From Neoarius graeffei (lineage: Eukaryota; Chordata; Actinopteri; Siluriformes; Ariidae): 64,000 nucleotides of DNA. The stretch is taken from positions 71,249,149 through 71,313,148 of the forward strand of contig NC_083569.1 in NCBI RefSeq assembly GCF_027579695.1, in the 5' to 3' direction. Below the pieces are notes generated by a model. That model searched no databases, had not been told where the DNA came from, and was given only the letters and a program-made list of their open reading frames with translations. The translations under genes were made by a program, and so were the position numbers. Shown here in pieces: positions 50,323 through 63,786 of the stretch (positions within the stretch are counted from its first letter, which is position 1; each line of letters opens with the position of its first letter).

Positions 50323-50380
50323 GCGCAAGAGCAGCTTAAACCCTGAAGCCAAGGAGTTCGTCCCAGGAGTGAAATACTAG
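8600..50380 (+). CDS. paip2b: Poly(A)-binding-protein-interacting protein 2B (four coding exons)
   Basis: Coding exons 8600-8606, 48521-48681, 49008-49181 and 50324-50380 join in frame to 132 codons ending in TAG; all junctions are GT-AG. Seen: an acidic central block with [18 protein letters not shown] (residues 39-56), [20 protein letters not shown] (about residues 71-90), and a C-terminal PAM2-type motif built on L119-N-P and F126-V-P. Known family role: PAIP2 proteins are cytoplasmic translational repressors that bind PABP RRM domains through the acidic PAM1 region and the MLLE domain through PAM2, displacing PABP from poly(A). The DQDWFIP and GLSVS segments fit PAIP2B better than PAIP2, and 132 aa is close to the human length (about 123). 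Exons 2-4 are secure. The first exon, 40 kb upstream, is inferred from frame, splice donor and promoter context. Intron 1 is almost wholly repeat-filled. NAGK lies downstream, convergent. Confidence 0.9.
8850..9440. other. CpG-rich start of PAIP2B intron 1
   Basis: Non-repeat, CpG-dense sequence following the first exon. It encodes nothing recognisable; probably the downstream half of the promoter CpG island. Confidence 0.4.
9477..9651 (-). mobile_element. LINE 3' tail fragment
   Basis: TTTTAACAATAAACACTGTC plus GGAAAAACTCCTTCAGACCA match the reverse-oriented tail family; parallel to 20975-21126. Useful as the empty-site allele for insertions in that second copy. Confidence 0.6.
9766..10117 (+). 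mobile_element. tRNA-headed SINE, family A, with 14-bp TSD
   Basis: Complete SINE inside the fold-back element. Exact target duplication ATGTAGGTGGAATG at 9752-9765 and 10118-10131, as expected for LINE-mediated retroposition. Confidence 0.93.
10415..11087 (+). mobile_element. Harbinger-like MITE copy 1
   Basis: Ends TGGCCCTTTTCCACTAC / GTAGTGGAAAAGCGGCA (imperfect TIR); 3-bp duplication ATA on both sides. Two other copies at 15061 and 28714. The internal ORFs change between copies, so it is non-coding. Confidence 0.85.
11434..12997 (+). mobile_element. Tc1-like transposon, full length, inactive
   Basis: Starts TACAGTGGTGCTTGAAAG and ends with its inverse at TA dinucleotides. The transposase starts at 11767 ([12 protein letters not shown]). 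Seen: paired-type HTH ([30 protein letters not shown]), then, after a frameshift near 12125, [11 protein letters not shown] (first D), a TAG before [17 protein letters not shown] (second D), another TAG near 12537, and [15 protein letters not shown] (E; DD34E spacing). Cut-and-paste transposase of the Tc1/mariner superfamily; one frameshift and two stops make it dead. Confidence 0.93.
13190..13845 (+). pseudogene. hAT-like N-terminal exon with a PIP-box-like motif
   Basis: From the ATG at 13585 the frame reads [20 protein letters not shown] then [13 protein letters not shown] fits the PCNA-interacting pattern Q-x-x-I-x-x-F-F. The block is bordered by GGGGCGCTGCGCCC-type and GAGGGCGCTCACCC-type (inverse strand) sequences, resembling hAT/ZMYM1-like transposon ends. 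No downstream transposase exon remains. Confidence 0.4.
13846..14102. mobile_element. 257-bp palindromic hAT MITE
   Basis: Near-perfect inverted repeat over its length (CAGGGGTGTCCAAACTGATC at left, inverse at right). The 8-bp duplication is ATGTATAG (13838-13845) versus ATGTGTAG (14103-14110). Classic non-autonomous hAT structure. Confidence 0.9.
15061..15713 (+). mobile_element. Harbinger-like MITE copy 2
   Basis: Same ends as copy 1, exact TTA duplication (15058-15060 and 15714-15716). It lies inside the hAT between the transposase stop and the left TIR, so it is the youngest layer of the nest. Confidence 0.88.
15735..17612 (-). CDS. hAT transposase, GTF2IRD2/ZBED-like (two exons, one frameshift)
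   Basis: Exon 1, 17612-17349: starts [19 protein letters not shown] and has a BED-like zinc finger (C-L-I-C, later H-Y-E-T-H). Exon 2, 17245-15735, is uninterrupted for 503 codons. Intron 17348-17246 has GT-AG ends, and the splice gives T-H-E-G-A-V-K-A-S-Y. Seen: [11 protein letters not shown] (first catalytic D region), [15 protein letters not shown] (second D), [11 protein letters not shown], and the C-terminal [20 protein letters not shown] typical of hAT dimerisation regions. One frameshift in exon 1, between NEYK and KLNELAS, breaks the protein. Related vertebrate GTF2IRD2 and ZBED proteins are domesticated from this lineage, but here TIRs and TSD show an ordinary transposon. Nuclear cut-and-paste recombinase. 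Confidence 0.85.
19209..19703 (+). mobile_element. Type-C MITE copy 2
   Basis: TACCCCTTTTCCACC ... GGTGGAAAACTGGCA with flanking TGG on both sides. Single, uninterrupted CGTCATTACGTCGCT at the site that is duplicated around element A. Confidence 0.85.
20032..20098 (+). mobile_element. SINE family A head fragment
   Basis: TGGCATGGTGGTGTAGTGGT to GGTCCGGGTTCATAGCATGC; cut off at the TTAA where the next element begins. Confidence 0.75.
20103..20937. mobile_element. TTAA-flanked MITE (piggyBac/Kolobok type)
   Basis: TIR AGGAAAAGGCAACTTTTGTA at both ends, flanked by TTAA (20099-20102 and 20938-20941). A paralogous sequence at about 9448-9470 (CACGCTTTAACAGTGT) shows the empty site. Contains TGACATCA (20263-20270), TGACGTCA (20704-20711) and a YY1-like CAAAATGGC. 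No transposase. Confidence 0.88.
20942..21126 (-). mobile_element. LINE 3' tail fragment
   Basis: Paralogue of 9450-9630, continuing after the next insertion at 22160 (ACTTGACTATGGG). Confidence 0.6.
21127..22159. mobile_element. hAT-like MITE, about 1.03 kb
   Basis: Left end CAGTCCCCCCAGGATTTCGT and inverted right end CAGACCCTCCAGGATTTCAC. It interrupts the LINE-tail copy within CACTTG-ACTATGGG, intact at 9626-9639. Interior AT-rich. A 95-bp inner segment (21890-21985) recurs inverted at 31485-31580. Confidence 0.75.
22210..22505 (+). mobile_element. tRNA-headed SINE, family B
   Basis: Shares the family A head (GTTAGCGCTGTCACTTCACA) but continues into a different 3' part: CCTTGAGCAAGGTACCTAAC, TTCACTGCTTCAGATGGG and GAATTTCACTGTGCTTGAAG. 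Same type as 27852 and 57094. Confidence 0.8.
22578..22945 (+). mobile_element. tRNA-headed SINE, family A
   Basis: Near full length; head GGCGGTGTAGTGGTTAGTGC, B-box GGTTCAAGCCC, tail AATGAGATGAGAG. Confidence 0.92.
22946..24640. repeat. Relative of the TTAA MITE, split by a 0.96-kb insertion
   Basis: Segments at 23430-23465 (GCAAAAACATGGCTGAATCC) and 24427-24510 (TTTGGTAAAGAAAAAAATAA) match adjacent parts of the 20103 MITE. The sequence between them, about 23466-24426, is therefore extra. That insert holds four copies of GTCAC(A/G)TCCATAACG. The flank 24510-24640 is palindromic around CGGTCCGTA and TTTCACCATACGGAGC. Confidence 0.5.
24641..25465. other. Unannotated intron sequence
   Basis: AT-rich; no recognisable gene or repeat. 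Confidence 0.4.
25466..25700 (-). mobile_element. LINE 3' UTR fragment
   Basis: Shares GTAAGTGTCCAGAGC and GTGACTTTCAACTGTCC-like sequence with 780-840. Confidence 0.5.
25841..25858 (+). repeat. C18 homopolymer
   Basis: One of five C17-C21 tracts on the + strand (others 32054-32073, 33507-33527, 36411-36430, 37387-37403). Confidence 0.97.
26436..26759 (+). pseudogene. First exon of a SWIM/YqaJ-type gene, intact copy
   Basis: 108 codons starting [20 protein letters not shown], with [53 protein letters not shown] and VLITAK, then the donor GTATGT at 26760. Homologous to 14424-18230. It retains ATG, frame and donor, but no downstream exon exists in the window, so it is a remnant. The association with SWIM and YqaJ domains in full-length fish homologues is from memory, not visible here. 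Confidence 0.6.
26956..27319 (+). mobile_element. tRNA-headed SINE, family A, with 13-bp TSD
   Basis: Complete copy; exact duplication ATAAAATGATCGG at 26943-26955 and 27320-27332. It interrupts the THAP exon of element B. Confidence 0.93.
27338..27526 (-). pseudogene. THAP-domain exon, frameshifted and SINE-interrupted
   Basis: From the ATG at 27526: [20 protein letters not shown] then [17 protein letters not shown]. After a 1-nt shift near THTKE/KEK the other frame gives [20 protein letters not shown] then VCSDHFI. C-x4-C at the start and C-S-D-H-F later form the C2CH THAP zinc finger (with A-R-I-N-R-K as core). THAP domains bind DNA in P-element-type transposases and THAP proteins. A SINE cuts the exon right after DHFI. 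Confidence 0.75.
27852..28190 (-). mobile_element. tRNA-headed SINE, family B
   Basis: Reverse copy: TTTGTCACATGCACACTCAA at the 3' end, AACCACTGCACCACCGTG head at right. Confidence 0.85.
28191..28713. other. Unannotated intron sequence
   Basis: Nothing gene-like; 28365-28710 has mixed low-copy sequence flanking the MITE. Confidence 0.35.
28714..29332 (+). mobile_element. Harbinger-like MITE copy 3
   Basis: Same family as 10415 and 15061; ends TGGCCCTTTTCCATTAC and GTAGTGGAAAGGTGGCA, more diverged, internal short deletions. Confidence 0.85.
29459..29632 (-). mobile_element. SINE family A, 3' half
   Basis: 5'-truncated reverse copy beginning with (TCATC)n and CTAGCCGCTTTATCC. Confidence 0.88.
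29640..30845. other. Unannotated intron sequence
   Basis: Low-complexity T tracts (30317-30333, 30519-30532) and AT-rich unique sequence; nothing recognisable. Confidence 0.4.
30849..31807. mobile_element. MITE with CAGTGCGTTTACATGCACAT ends
   Basis: The TIR is exact for 20 bp at both ends, with further inverted similarity. Carries repeated AGCTCGATT / TAGCTCGA motifs throughout, a (TA)n tract and a nested 95-bp AGTGTTACCAGAT palindrome (31485-31580). Possible 3-bp ACT duplication. Confidence 0.8.
31250..31314. repeat. (TA)n microsatellite
   Basis: About 30 uninterrupted TA units after a short (TG)n run. Confidence 0.97.
31815..33235. other. Unannotated intron sequence with C20/T17 tract
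   Basis: C20 at 32054-32073 followed at once by T17. The rest is unique sequence with no convincing ORF. Confidence 0.4.
33236..33861 (+). mobile_element. hAT-derived element with BED-finger start
   Basis: Ends CAGGGCTGGGTT / TAGGGCTGAGAA (right end inverted). 8-bp duplication ATGTACAC (33228-33235) versus ATGCACAC (33862-33869). The ATG at 33401 starts [20 protein letters not shown] then [14 protein letters not shown], resembling the BED zinc-finger start (V-W-x-Y-F-G-F) of hAT/ZBED transposases; a C21 tract follows and the rest is deleted. Confidence 0.82.
33862..34736. other. Unannotated intron sequence
   Basis: Unique AT-rich sequence with A-tracts near 34149 and 34500. Confidence 0.4.
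34757..34927 (+). mobile_element. tRNA-derived SINE, family D, with 20-bp TSD
   Basis: Starts GGGGCGTCGTGGCTCAGGTG (A-box region), B-box GGGTTTGATTCC, then CATTTCCCGATCC and an A-rich end. Exact 20-bp duplication at 34737-34756 and 34928-34947 (TTAAAATG...AACTGC). A second copy is at 44164. Confidence 0.94.
34950..36060. other. Unannotated intron sequence
   Basis: AT-rich unique sequence; T25 tract at about 35847-35871. Confidence 0.4.
35935..36545. repeat. Degenerate tandem array, period about 150-170 bp
   Basis: The phrase AAAATTAAAATTTCTCA followed by AGTAT(C/G)AAAAGGCACAT and then ACCAA(G/C)TTTCA is seen at about 36075-36140 and 36228-36310. Partial units occur at 35960-36010 (CAAGTTTCAAGATATTGT) and 36395-36500 (AAAAGGCACCAG). 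Confidence 0.6.
36922..37037 (+). mobile_element. SINE family A, 3' end only
   Basis: ATGACCTGGCGACTTGTCCA to AGCGGCTACAGATAATGAGA; 5'-truncated. Confidence 0.9.
37284..37342. repeat. (TA)n microsatellite
   Basis: About 28 TA units, inverted-symmetric flanks (TATTTATA / TATAAATA). Confidence 0.95.
37405..38697. other. Unannotated intron sequence
   Basis: Unique sequence, T tracts, no recognisable gene; C17 tract just upstream at 37387-37403. Confidence 0.4.
38698..40243 (-). mobile_element. Tc1-like transposon (second family), inactive
   Basis: TA-bounded; TIR TCAAGCCGGAAGTCTGCACA versus its partner GCCAAGCTGGAAAGTCTGCA. - strand transposase pieces: [20 protein letters not shown] (39887), GKGYRK-like [22 protein letters not shown] (HTH region), then [47 protein letters not shown] and [11 protein letters not shown]. 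Frameshifts separate the pieces, and the first catalytic D is replaced by N (WSNETK). Confidence 0.92.
40245..41017. other. Unannotated intron sequence with a small Tc1 relic
   Basis: The only recognisable element is CAGCCAATCATGTTACAGCA (about 40730), resembling the 2290-2320 part of the decayed Tc1. Confidence 0.4.
41363..41396. repeat. (GA)n microsatellite
   Basis: About 16 GA units inside the 41019 MITE. Confidence 0.95.
41641..41700 (+). pseudogene. THAP-domain first exon remnant
   Basis: ATG opens [21 protein letters not shown] and stops at the splice donor CAG|GTGAGA. M-P-x-x-C-A-A-x-x-C-x-N-R is the usual N-terminus of THAP zinc fingers. Preceded by ACGTCATCC and GCCGCCGTATTGG, the same CRE/YY1-like arrangement as in elements A and B. 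No later exon. Confidence 0.6.
42020..43324. other. Intron sequence with T35 tract and LINE-tail-like AT repeat
   Basis: T35 at 42215-42249. 42725-43020 contains GTGTAATGAAATTCTTATTT and adenine-rich tail-like sequence typical of a LINE 3' end, orientation uncertain. 43262-43309 is a (CG)n(CA)n(CGTA)n tract. Confidence 0.4.
43325..43817. mobile_element. Probable MITE, TGTCCACACTAG type
   Basis: GCCCTGTCCACACTAG at left; AGTGTGGACAG and GTGTACACAGC towards the right. Internal copies of TAGTGTGGACAGATG occur in both halves. Related in style to the 41019 element. Confidence 0.5.
43866..45296 (+). mobile_element. hAT-derived element with exact 8-bp TSD
   Basis: TIR TAGGGTTGGGCGGTAT at both ends; exact duplication CCTACTAC at 43858-43865 and 45297-45304. 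Holds a SINE (44164-44317). A BED-like start ([24 protein letters not shown]) at about 44340-44420 is broken by stops. An unrecognised 61-codon ORF at 44581-44766 ends at a splice-donor-like AAGGTAAG. Confidence 0.88.
44164..44317 (+). mobile_element. tRNA-derived SINE, family D
   Basis: Second copy of the 34757 family with an A18 tail; exact 12-bp duplication AGACTGAGACCG at 44152-44163 and 44318-44329. Confidence 0.93.
45305..46034. other. Unannotated intron sequence
   Basis: Unique sequence; nothing recognisable. Confidence 0.4.
46035..46510 (+). mobile_element. Type-C MITE copy 3 (complete)
   Basis: TACCCCTTTTCCACC ... GGTGGAAAAGGGGCA, flanks TAA/TTA. Contains the undisturbed CGTCAGTTACGTCGCT at 46149-46164 that is duplicated around element A, and TGACGTAA plus AAAATGGCGAC motifs. 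Confidence 0.9.
46511..47018. other. Unannotated intron sequence
   Basis: Unique sequence; nothing recognisable. Confidence 0.4.
47020..47195 (+). mobile_element. SINE family A, 5' part
   Basis: TGGCACGGTGGTGTAGTGG to TCCAAAGACACGCGGGTTCG; 3' half missing. Confidence 0.85.
47343..48380. mobile_element. Harbinger-type element with Myb/SANT remnant
   Basis: GGCTACGTTCACACTGCAGG at left and inverted CGCTACGTTCACACTGCAAG at right, TAA on both sides. The + strand frame at about 48072-48180 encodes [20 protein letters not shown] then [11 protein letters not shown], the Myb/SANT-like DNA-binding domain that accompanies PIF/Harbinger transposases. Ends 140 bp before PAIP2B exon 2. Confidence 0.8.
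48521..48681 (+). CDS. paip2b: PAIP2B exon 2
   Basis: A long pyrimidine tract and CAG precede 48521; the donor GTGAGT starts at 48682. The 161 nt complete codon 3 and encode residues to Q56, including the [14 protein letters not shown] core of PAM1. Confidence 0.93.
49008..49181 (+). CDS. paip2b: PAIP2B exon 3
   Basis: Acceptor TTCTCAG, donor GTGAGC. The 174 nt are 58 whole codons (residues 57-114), [15 protein letters not shown] through DWFIPARDL to STEEIV. A MITE begins about 10 nt past the donor. Confidence 0.94.
49190..49877. mobile_element. TTAA-type MITE copy 1 in PAIP2B intron 3
   Basis: TTAA then AGTGCATATCCTGG; right end inverted AGTGCATACCACGG then TTAA. A CRE TGACGTCA lies at 49354-49361. 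From about 49458 a 50-codon frame ([20 protein letters not shown] ... [11 protein letters not shown]) is shared with the copy at 53285. Confidence 0.8.
49878..50323. other. Rest of PAIP2B intron 3
   Basis: Unique sequence ending in the (TC)n tract 50285-50322, which serves as the polypyrimidine tract of exon 4. Confidence 0.6.
50324..50380 (+). CDS. paip2b: PAIP2B exon 4, PAM2 motif and stop
   Basis: A (TC)n tract ending CCAG serves as acceptor. The exon encodes [18 protein letters not shown] followed by TAG. This is the PABP MLLE-binding PAM2 motif; the L-N-P and E-F-V-P residues match family members. Confidence 0.94.
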   Translation, partial: RKSSLNPEAKEFVPGVKY

Positions 50381-51030
50381 GGATCATCCTCACCCTCTGG
50401 AGTGGAGCCCTCTCATGCACATAGAGACTTTTTTTGGCTGGAATTGACCCAGTCATGTATACGCGCTCATAAATATGTACACACACACACAGCTGTGAGG
50501 GCTGGAGGAGGAGGGTGAGGGTTTTTGGGGGCGGGAGGGACGAGGGTTTATCTAATAAGCTTTTTATTTTTCCATTTGTTACATGTAAACCAAGGGCAGG
50601 GAGTTTAGACACAGCCTCTAGGAGGTGCCATGGCATCCTGACATTGTACTCAATACAGAGCCGATTTTCTTTCTTCCTTTCTATTGATAAGCCGAGACGA
50701 CAGATCAGCCCAGCTCTCACTTAGAAGTCCGTGCCTGATTATTATGTATTTACTTTCTCCTTGCCTTTTTTTTTTTTTTATAAGGGAGGTTTGTCTGGCT
50801 GGGATAATCATGCCTCATAACTGTGGGTGCGGAGGGCAGTTTGGGGTGTGACTGGATGTAAAGTGGTTCACTGGATAATGGGCCAGTTTGAGTAGAATGG
50901 CAAGAAAAAGCTGTGGAGGTTTTCACATGAAAACATTATTTGCTTTTCGAGTAGAAATTCTTACATGCAAGTATGCAGTTATTTGAAACAAAAAGAAGGA
51001 AAAAAGTAAATAAAAGTTTAAAAATGTTCG
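50381..51030 (+). other. paip2b: PAIP2B 3' untranslated region
   Basis: Non-repetitive sequence follows the stop codon and ends at a canonical AATAAA (51009-51014) with a T/G-rich stretch after it (about 51026-51055). The exact cleavage site is not determinable here. Confidence 0.6.
51009..51014 (+). promoter_or_regulatory. Polyadenylation signal for PAIP2B
   Basis: AATAAA about 630 nt after the stop codon, followed by a G/T-rich region; it is the first canonical hexamer after the stop. Confidence 0.6.
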
Positions 51031-51689
51031 TAACTTGCTGAGCATTTGTGTTTTTCATGGATTTTTTTTTTTTTTTTTACTCAATTTTCTAAAGTTACGA
51101 TAAGCATATGCTAGCGCGCTGTTAATCCTGCGTGCTGCGCTTCTGTTTTCTCCCGATACGGCTTAATTCTCTGGAGTTTTGTCATTTATGGAAAACACTT
51201 CCTTATGTTCTCTATAAACAGTTGAATAATTTGGAAACGTGCCGAGCATATGGAGTTTTAGGCTATTATTTATGAAGCACAAAATGCATTGAAAGGTTCC
51301 TTTTGTTTCAAGTCGGTGAAATTTGTCATTTTCAGATGAACCTTTTTTTTCTGTCTGTCAGCTTGAATTTGTTGCTGTGGTAACCATGTGAACGTGCCTG
51401 CTTCAACACCTCCAGGGGCATCAGAGCCAAGCAGTGGACTGGAGTAGTGTTGAGTGTGAGGGTATAGTCTTGTACCTGGCCATTAGGACTTCACAATGTA
51501 TTCTCAGTTACACAATACGTCATTTTACACAATTTAAAAAAAAAAAAAAAGTGACAGCCTAAATTAAGCTTTGATCTCTCTTTTGGCCAAAGTTTTCAGT
51601 CCCCAAATGGCCACCAGAAAATAGCACACGGTTACAGATCTTGTCAGACACGTCCATTTTGACATACGATGATAAAGCATGTAATAACA

Positions 51690-53277
<1,588 letters not shown>

Positions 53278-53282
53278 ACTCA

Positions 53283-53985
53283 GTTAAAGTGCATATCTTG
53301 GACCAAATTCATGTTTTTTTTTGTTTTGTTTTGTTTTTTTTAAATATGAATGTCCCTTTATACTCCTACAGAAGGGTAATTTTGCACAAGGCCATCTGTC
53401 TACAGCAGGAAAAGAAAAAAAAACGCGTCTGGAAAAATCCCAAGGGAGTCTGGAGCCAGATTCGTGATGTCATCTGCAGAAGCGCCAGCAGGCTGCGAGA
53501 GCTTGCAGGGTTTCAGTGCACAGCCTGTGTAGACCAAGTTTAGCAGCGAGCAATTTTGCATTGAAATATGGAATTGTCACCTGAGCGCAATGTTTATTCA
53601 CCTTTGGATGAAGAATATAATGTTGCTACACCCTCCTCCGATACATCTGTTAACCATTTTAATAATTACGCGATAACGTTGAAGAAATTTGCAGAAAACC
53701 ACCAGGTCGTTTTCTCATAAACAAACCAGCGCTGAAGTAGGATTCAGAGGGAGGCGTCCCGCACGCGACGTCACGAAAATCAATGCTCGCCGGGAAATCC
53801 AAACGCCAAGTTTTTTCAGAGGCGGACCAATTCGCCTCAAATGGCTCTATTTCAACTGAATTTTTCTGGTATTGCGCAAGGTAAAAAAAATTGCACAAAA
53901 TGTGACACATATTTGACCAAAGTTTAATATAAAATAGAATTACACTGATCTTGCTCCTGAATTTACCCGTGATATGCACTTGAAG
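53283..53985. mobile_element. TTAA-type MITE copy 2
   Basis: TTAA-AGTGCATATCTTGG to ATATGCACT-TGAA; about 90% identical by eye to 49190-49877. Same 50-codon frame, starting at about 53570 ([20 protein letters not shown]). Confidence 0.8.
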
Positions 53986-54059
53986 CTATCAACTAGCAGG
54001 AAAAAGTCCTTTTTTTTTTTTTTTTTTTTAAATTGTCCTTAGTTGAGTACACAGGCTTA

Positions 54060-54560
54060 CTAGGTGTATTTGCATTTTACATTCACCAGCCACTTGAACG
54101 GCTGTACACTTGTTCGTTCCAATGCAATTTTCCGGTCAGTCATTTCTGTGGCAGCAATGCAAAACAAATTCAAGTGGCTACTTATTCGCTTCAGTTCATG
54201 TCCACATCAAACCGCACAGCAGTCTAGAGAGTTGACATGGAACGCTACGAAAACAGACGTACAATGAGCAGCAGGTTTGCTGATGGAAATGGAGAGCTGA
54301 GGCTAGAGGAAAGTAGGTAGACTGGTTTGAGCTAACAGGAAGGTTAGAGTAACACACAACTGCTCTTTACAACTGTGATGAGCAGAAAAGCATCTCCGAA
54401 TGCATGATGTTACAGCAGCAGCAGATAACATCAGGGTCACTCCTGTTAGCCAGAAACAGGAATCTTTAGCTGCACTGAGCACAGACTTGCTAAACTGGAC
54501 AGAAAAAGACCAGGTGACTGACTGGAAAAAACAATCTTCAACAATCCGGTTTAGCCTCTT
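54060..54560 (+). mobile_element. Diverged Tc1-like fragment
   Basis: AGACTGGTTTGAGCTAACAG and GTGATGAGCAGAAAAGCATC match 2584-2660 of the decayed Tc1; no coding capacity. Confidence 0.5.
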
Positions 54561-54949
54561 GTACCAGAGAAGAGCACCAACGGTGAGGGAGGGAGGGAGG
54601 GGAACAGTTTCATTTATTTGGCTTCATAGTAAAACCTTAGGAGAGATTCCAGCTAACATGCAGTATGTCATTACTAGGTGTGTAGCCAGACCTTTTACAA
54701 AAGGGAAACCATGTTACGCCCCAGTCACTGTACTGGGGTATCAATTTTCTTCATCCATAGAAAATGATAATGTGGCCACCCCTTTGTGTGTGTAGCTTTA
54801 GTAGGATCTTGAAGTGACGTTTGTTGCCTACCAAGCTAAAAGGTCATAGCTAATATAAGATTAGGTTACATCATGAGCATGCTTAAGTTATTGTACACAG
54901 GTTATGAATTATGAGCTAATAATCATTATTTTGATGTGTAATGTTTATC

Positions 54950-55318
54950 ATGGTGGCGTAGTGGTTAGCGCTGTCGCCTCACGGTAAGAAGGTTCTGGGT
55001 TCAAGCCCAGTGGCTGATGAGGGTCTTTGTGTGGAGTTTGGATGTTCTCCCCGTGTCCGTGTGGGTTTCCTCCGGGTGCTCCGGTTTCCCCCACAGTCCA
55101 AAGACATGCAGGTTAGGTTAACTGGTGACTCTAAATTGACCGTAGGTGTGAATGTGAGTGTGAATGGTTGTCTGTGTCTATGTGTCAGCCCTGTGATGAC
55201 CTGGCGACTTGTCCAGGGTGTACCCCGCCTTTCGCCCGTAGTCAGCTGGGATAGGCTCCAGCTTGCCTGCGACCCTGTAGAACAGGATAAAGCGGCTAGA
55301 GATGATGAGATGAGATGT
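54950..55318 (+). mobile_element. tRNA-headed SINE, family A
   Basis: Near-complete copy downstream of the NAGK 3' end; (GATGA)n tail. Confidence 0.92.
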
Positions 55319-55559
55319 TTTAACAGATGCTAAGTAAAACTGGACAACAGACCATTTTTCTGAAATTAGATTTTTAATCAGGTCTTAAGCCTCTTAGCGT
55401 TGCAATTCTTATTATGAAAAGACATTGAGATACTGCATAAGAATTAGTATTTTACATTGTGAAACAATTAATGCACAGGGGGACAGATCTCAGAACAGCA
55501 TTCATTTTTACATTCAAAATAAGCAGATCAAGGAAATTAAGTAATTAAGTGGTTTTTTT

Positions 55560-55731
55560 TTTTTTAATTTAATGACCCTAATTCTGAGGTATACAGATCA
55601 CTTGAAACACACTGGAGATTCGTAAGTAGTAAATTGAGGTATTTTTCCCATTATACTGGAGTGCACTGGAGCCAAACACTTCAAAATCAGAGAGCAGTGT
55701 TTCCAGCTTGATTGGTCCTCGTTAGTGTTGT
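55560..55731 (-). other. NAGK 3' UTR with possible ATTAAA signal
   Basis: Non-repetitive sequence after the stop codon. ATTAAA on the - strand at 55568-55573 (and again at 55563-55568) is the nearest plausible poly(A) hexamer; no AATAAA is seen closer. Confidence 0.35.
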
Positions 55732-62183
<6,452 letters not shown>

Positions 62184-62260
62184 TTCCACCACTTCCTGTT
62201 TCTTCTTCGTGACAAGCCAATGACGTGTTCACCAAGTCTCTTTTCCACCAATCAGATGAG
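62184..62260 (-). promoter_or_regulatory. Probable NAGK promoter
   Basis: On the - strand two ATTGG (inverted CCAAT) boxes lie at 62217-62221 and 62248-62252, about 31 bp apart. A TGACGT half CRE (62221-62226) overlaps the first, and an ETS-like CAGGAAGTGG is close to the ATG. Paired CCAAT boxes this close to the start fit NF-Y-driven, TATA-less initiation. Confidence 0.5.
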
Positions 62261-62410
62261 CGCTCGAGCCCAGCAATAAACATGAACTTTATCCCACTGT
62301 TATCTTCCCCACGTCAGATCACACCTGTCCCACATCTGTATGAAGTTATGGAGAAGATGAACTCAAATTTGCATATTTTTCCTGATTTTGTTTGTTTGTT
62401 TTTCAATATC

Positions 62411-62935
62411 TACACTACCGTTCAAAAGTTTGGGGTCACCCAGACAATTTTGTGTTTTCCATGAAAAGTCACACTTTTATTTCCCACCATAAGTTGTAAA
62501 ATGAATAGAAAATATAGTCAAGCCATTTTTCTGGCCATTTTGAGCATTTAATCGACCCCACAAATGTGATGCTCCAGAAACTCAATCTGCTCAAAGGAAG
62601 GTCAGTTTTATAGCTTCTCTAAAGAGCTCAACTGTTTTCAGCTGTGCTAACATGATTGTACAAGGGTTTTCTAATCATCCATTAGCCTTCTGAGGCAATG
62701 AGCAAACACATTGTACCATTAGAACACTGGAGTGAGAGTTGCTGGAAATGGGCCTCTATACACCTATGGAGATATTGCACCAAAAACCAGCAGCTAGAAT
62801 AGTCATTTAGCACATTAGCAATGTATAGAGTGGATTTCTGATTAGTTTAAAGTGATCTTCATTGAAAAGAACAGTGCTTTTCTTTCACAAATAAGGACAT
62901 TTCAAAGCGACCCCAAACTTTTGAACGGTAGTGTA
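62411..62935. mobile_element. 525-bp Tc1/mariner MITE
   Basis: TACACTACCGTTCAAAAGTT at left and its exact inverse at right, TA bounded; interior non-coding. A well-known fish MITE type. Confidence 0.92.
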
Positions 62936-63094
62936 TAATTTATAAGTTTTCTCGACCTGTAATGGGCTGTAAACTTAGCCATTAGGACTTTGCTGAACAT
63001 AAAACTGAAATGATAAATGCATATTCGAGGAAAAAAAGAAAGCATAATTATGCTAATTTGTAAATGCTGTTTTCATGCAAATGTGTTTCATGCA

Positions 63095-63222
63095 AATACA
63101 TTCATTGTGGATAGATTGGGGATAAAACTAGCTCATGTTTTAAGTTGTTCAAATTCTGTGAAGCTGCTTTGCGACAATGTTTATTGTTAAACGCGCTATA
63201 CAAATAAACTTGACTTGACTTA
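63095..63222 (+). mobile_element. LINE 3' tail fragment
   Basis: GGATAGATTGGGGATAAAAC to ATACAAATAAACTTGACTTG; same tail as 60263-61042. Confidence 0.75.
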
Positions 63223-63503
63223 CATTAAAAGTTTTTCTCTCAATTGCCACTAGGTGGCAGTATGTCTTTTCTTAATTCAAAAAAAGACTTTTGTCATAAT
63301 GGTGATAAAAAGTGACATTTTATTGCACATTATATGCACACAGTTGAGTGTTTGTTTTTCATTTTTATGTTTTATAATTCCTTATTAACTTCAAGTATTT
63401 GAACAGTCACACATTTTGATGCTGTGTTCAAACGTTCAGTTGAATGTGAAATGAAAAAGTGAAGACATTACATGTGTGTACTGGATTATAACTATGTTCC
63501 ATC
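63223..63503. other. Unannotated stretch upstream of NAGK
   Basis: Unique AT-rich sequence; nothing recognisable. The same holds for 63790-64000. Confidence 0.4.
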
Positions 63504-63786
63504 CATCCATTATCTGTGCAGGGTTGCAGGCAAGCTGGAGCCTATCCCAGCTGACTATGGGTAAGAGGCAGGGTACACCATGGACAAGTCGCCAGGTCAT
63601 TTAGACACAGTGTCAGCCTAACCTGCATGCCTTTGGACTGTGGGGAAAACCAGAGGAAACCCATGTGGACACAAGGAGAACATTCAAACTCCACACAGAA
63701 AGGCCCTTGCCGGCTGCTGGGCTCGAACCCAGGACCTTCTTGCTGTGAGGCAACAGTGCTAACCACTACACCACCGTGCCACCCCA
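63504..63786 (-). mobile_element. tRNA-headed SINE, family A (internally shortened)
   Basis: Reverse copy from CATCCATTATCTGTGCAGGG to CACTACACCACCGTGCCAC, lacking part of the core. Confidence 0.88.

Noticed and set aside
48521-50380. Assignment to PAIP2 rather than PAIP2B
   Set aside because: [11 protein letters not shown] and GLSVS favour PAIP2B, and the NAGK neighbour agrees with the PAIP2B locus.
50208-50720. 170-codon - strand ORF over PAIP2B exon 4
   Set aside because: Antisense to the exon and to the (TC)n tract; no family resemblance.
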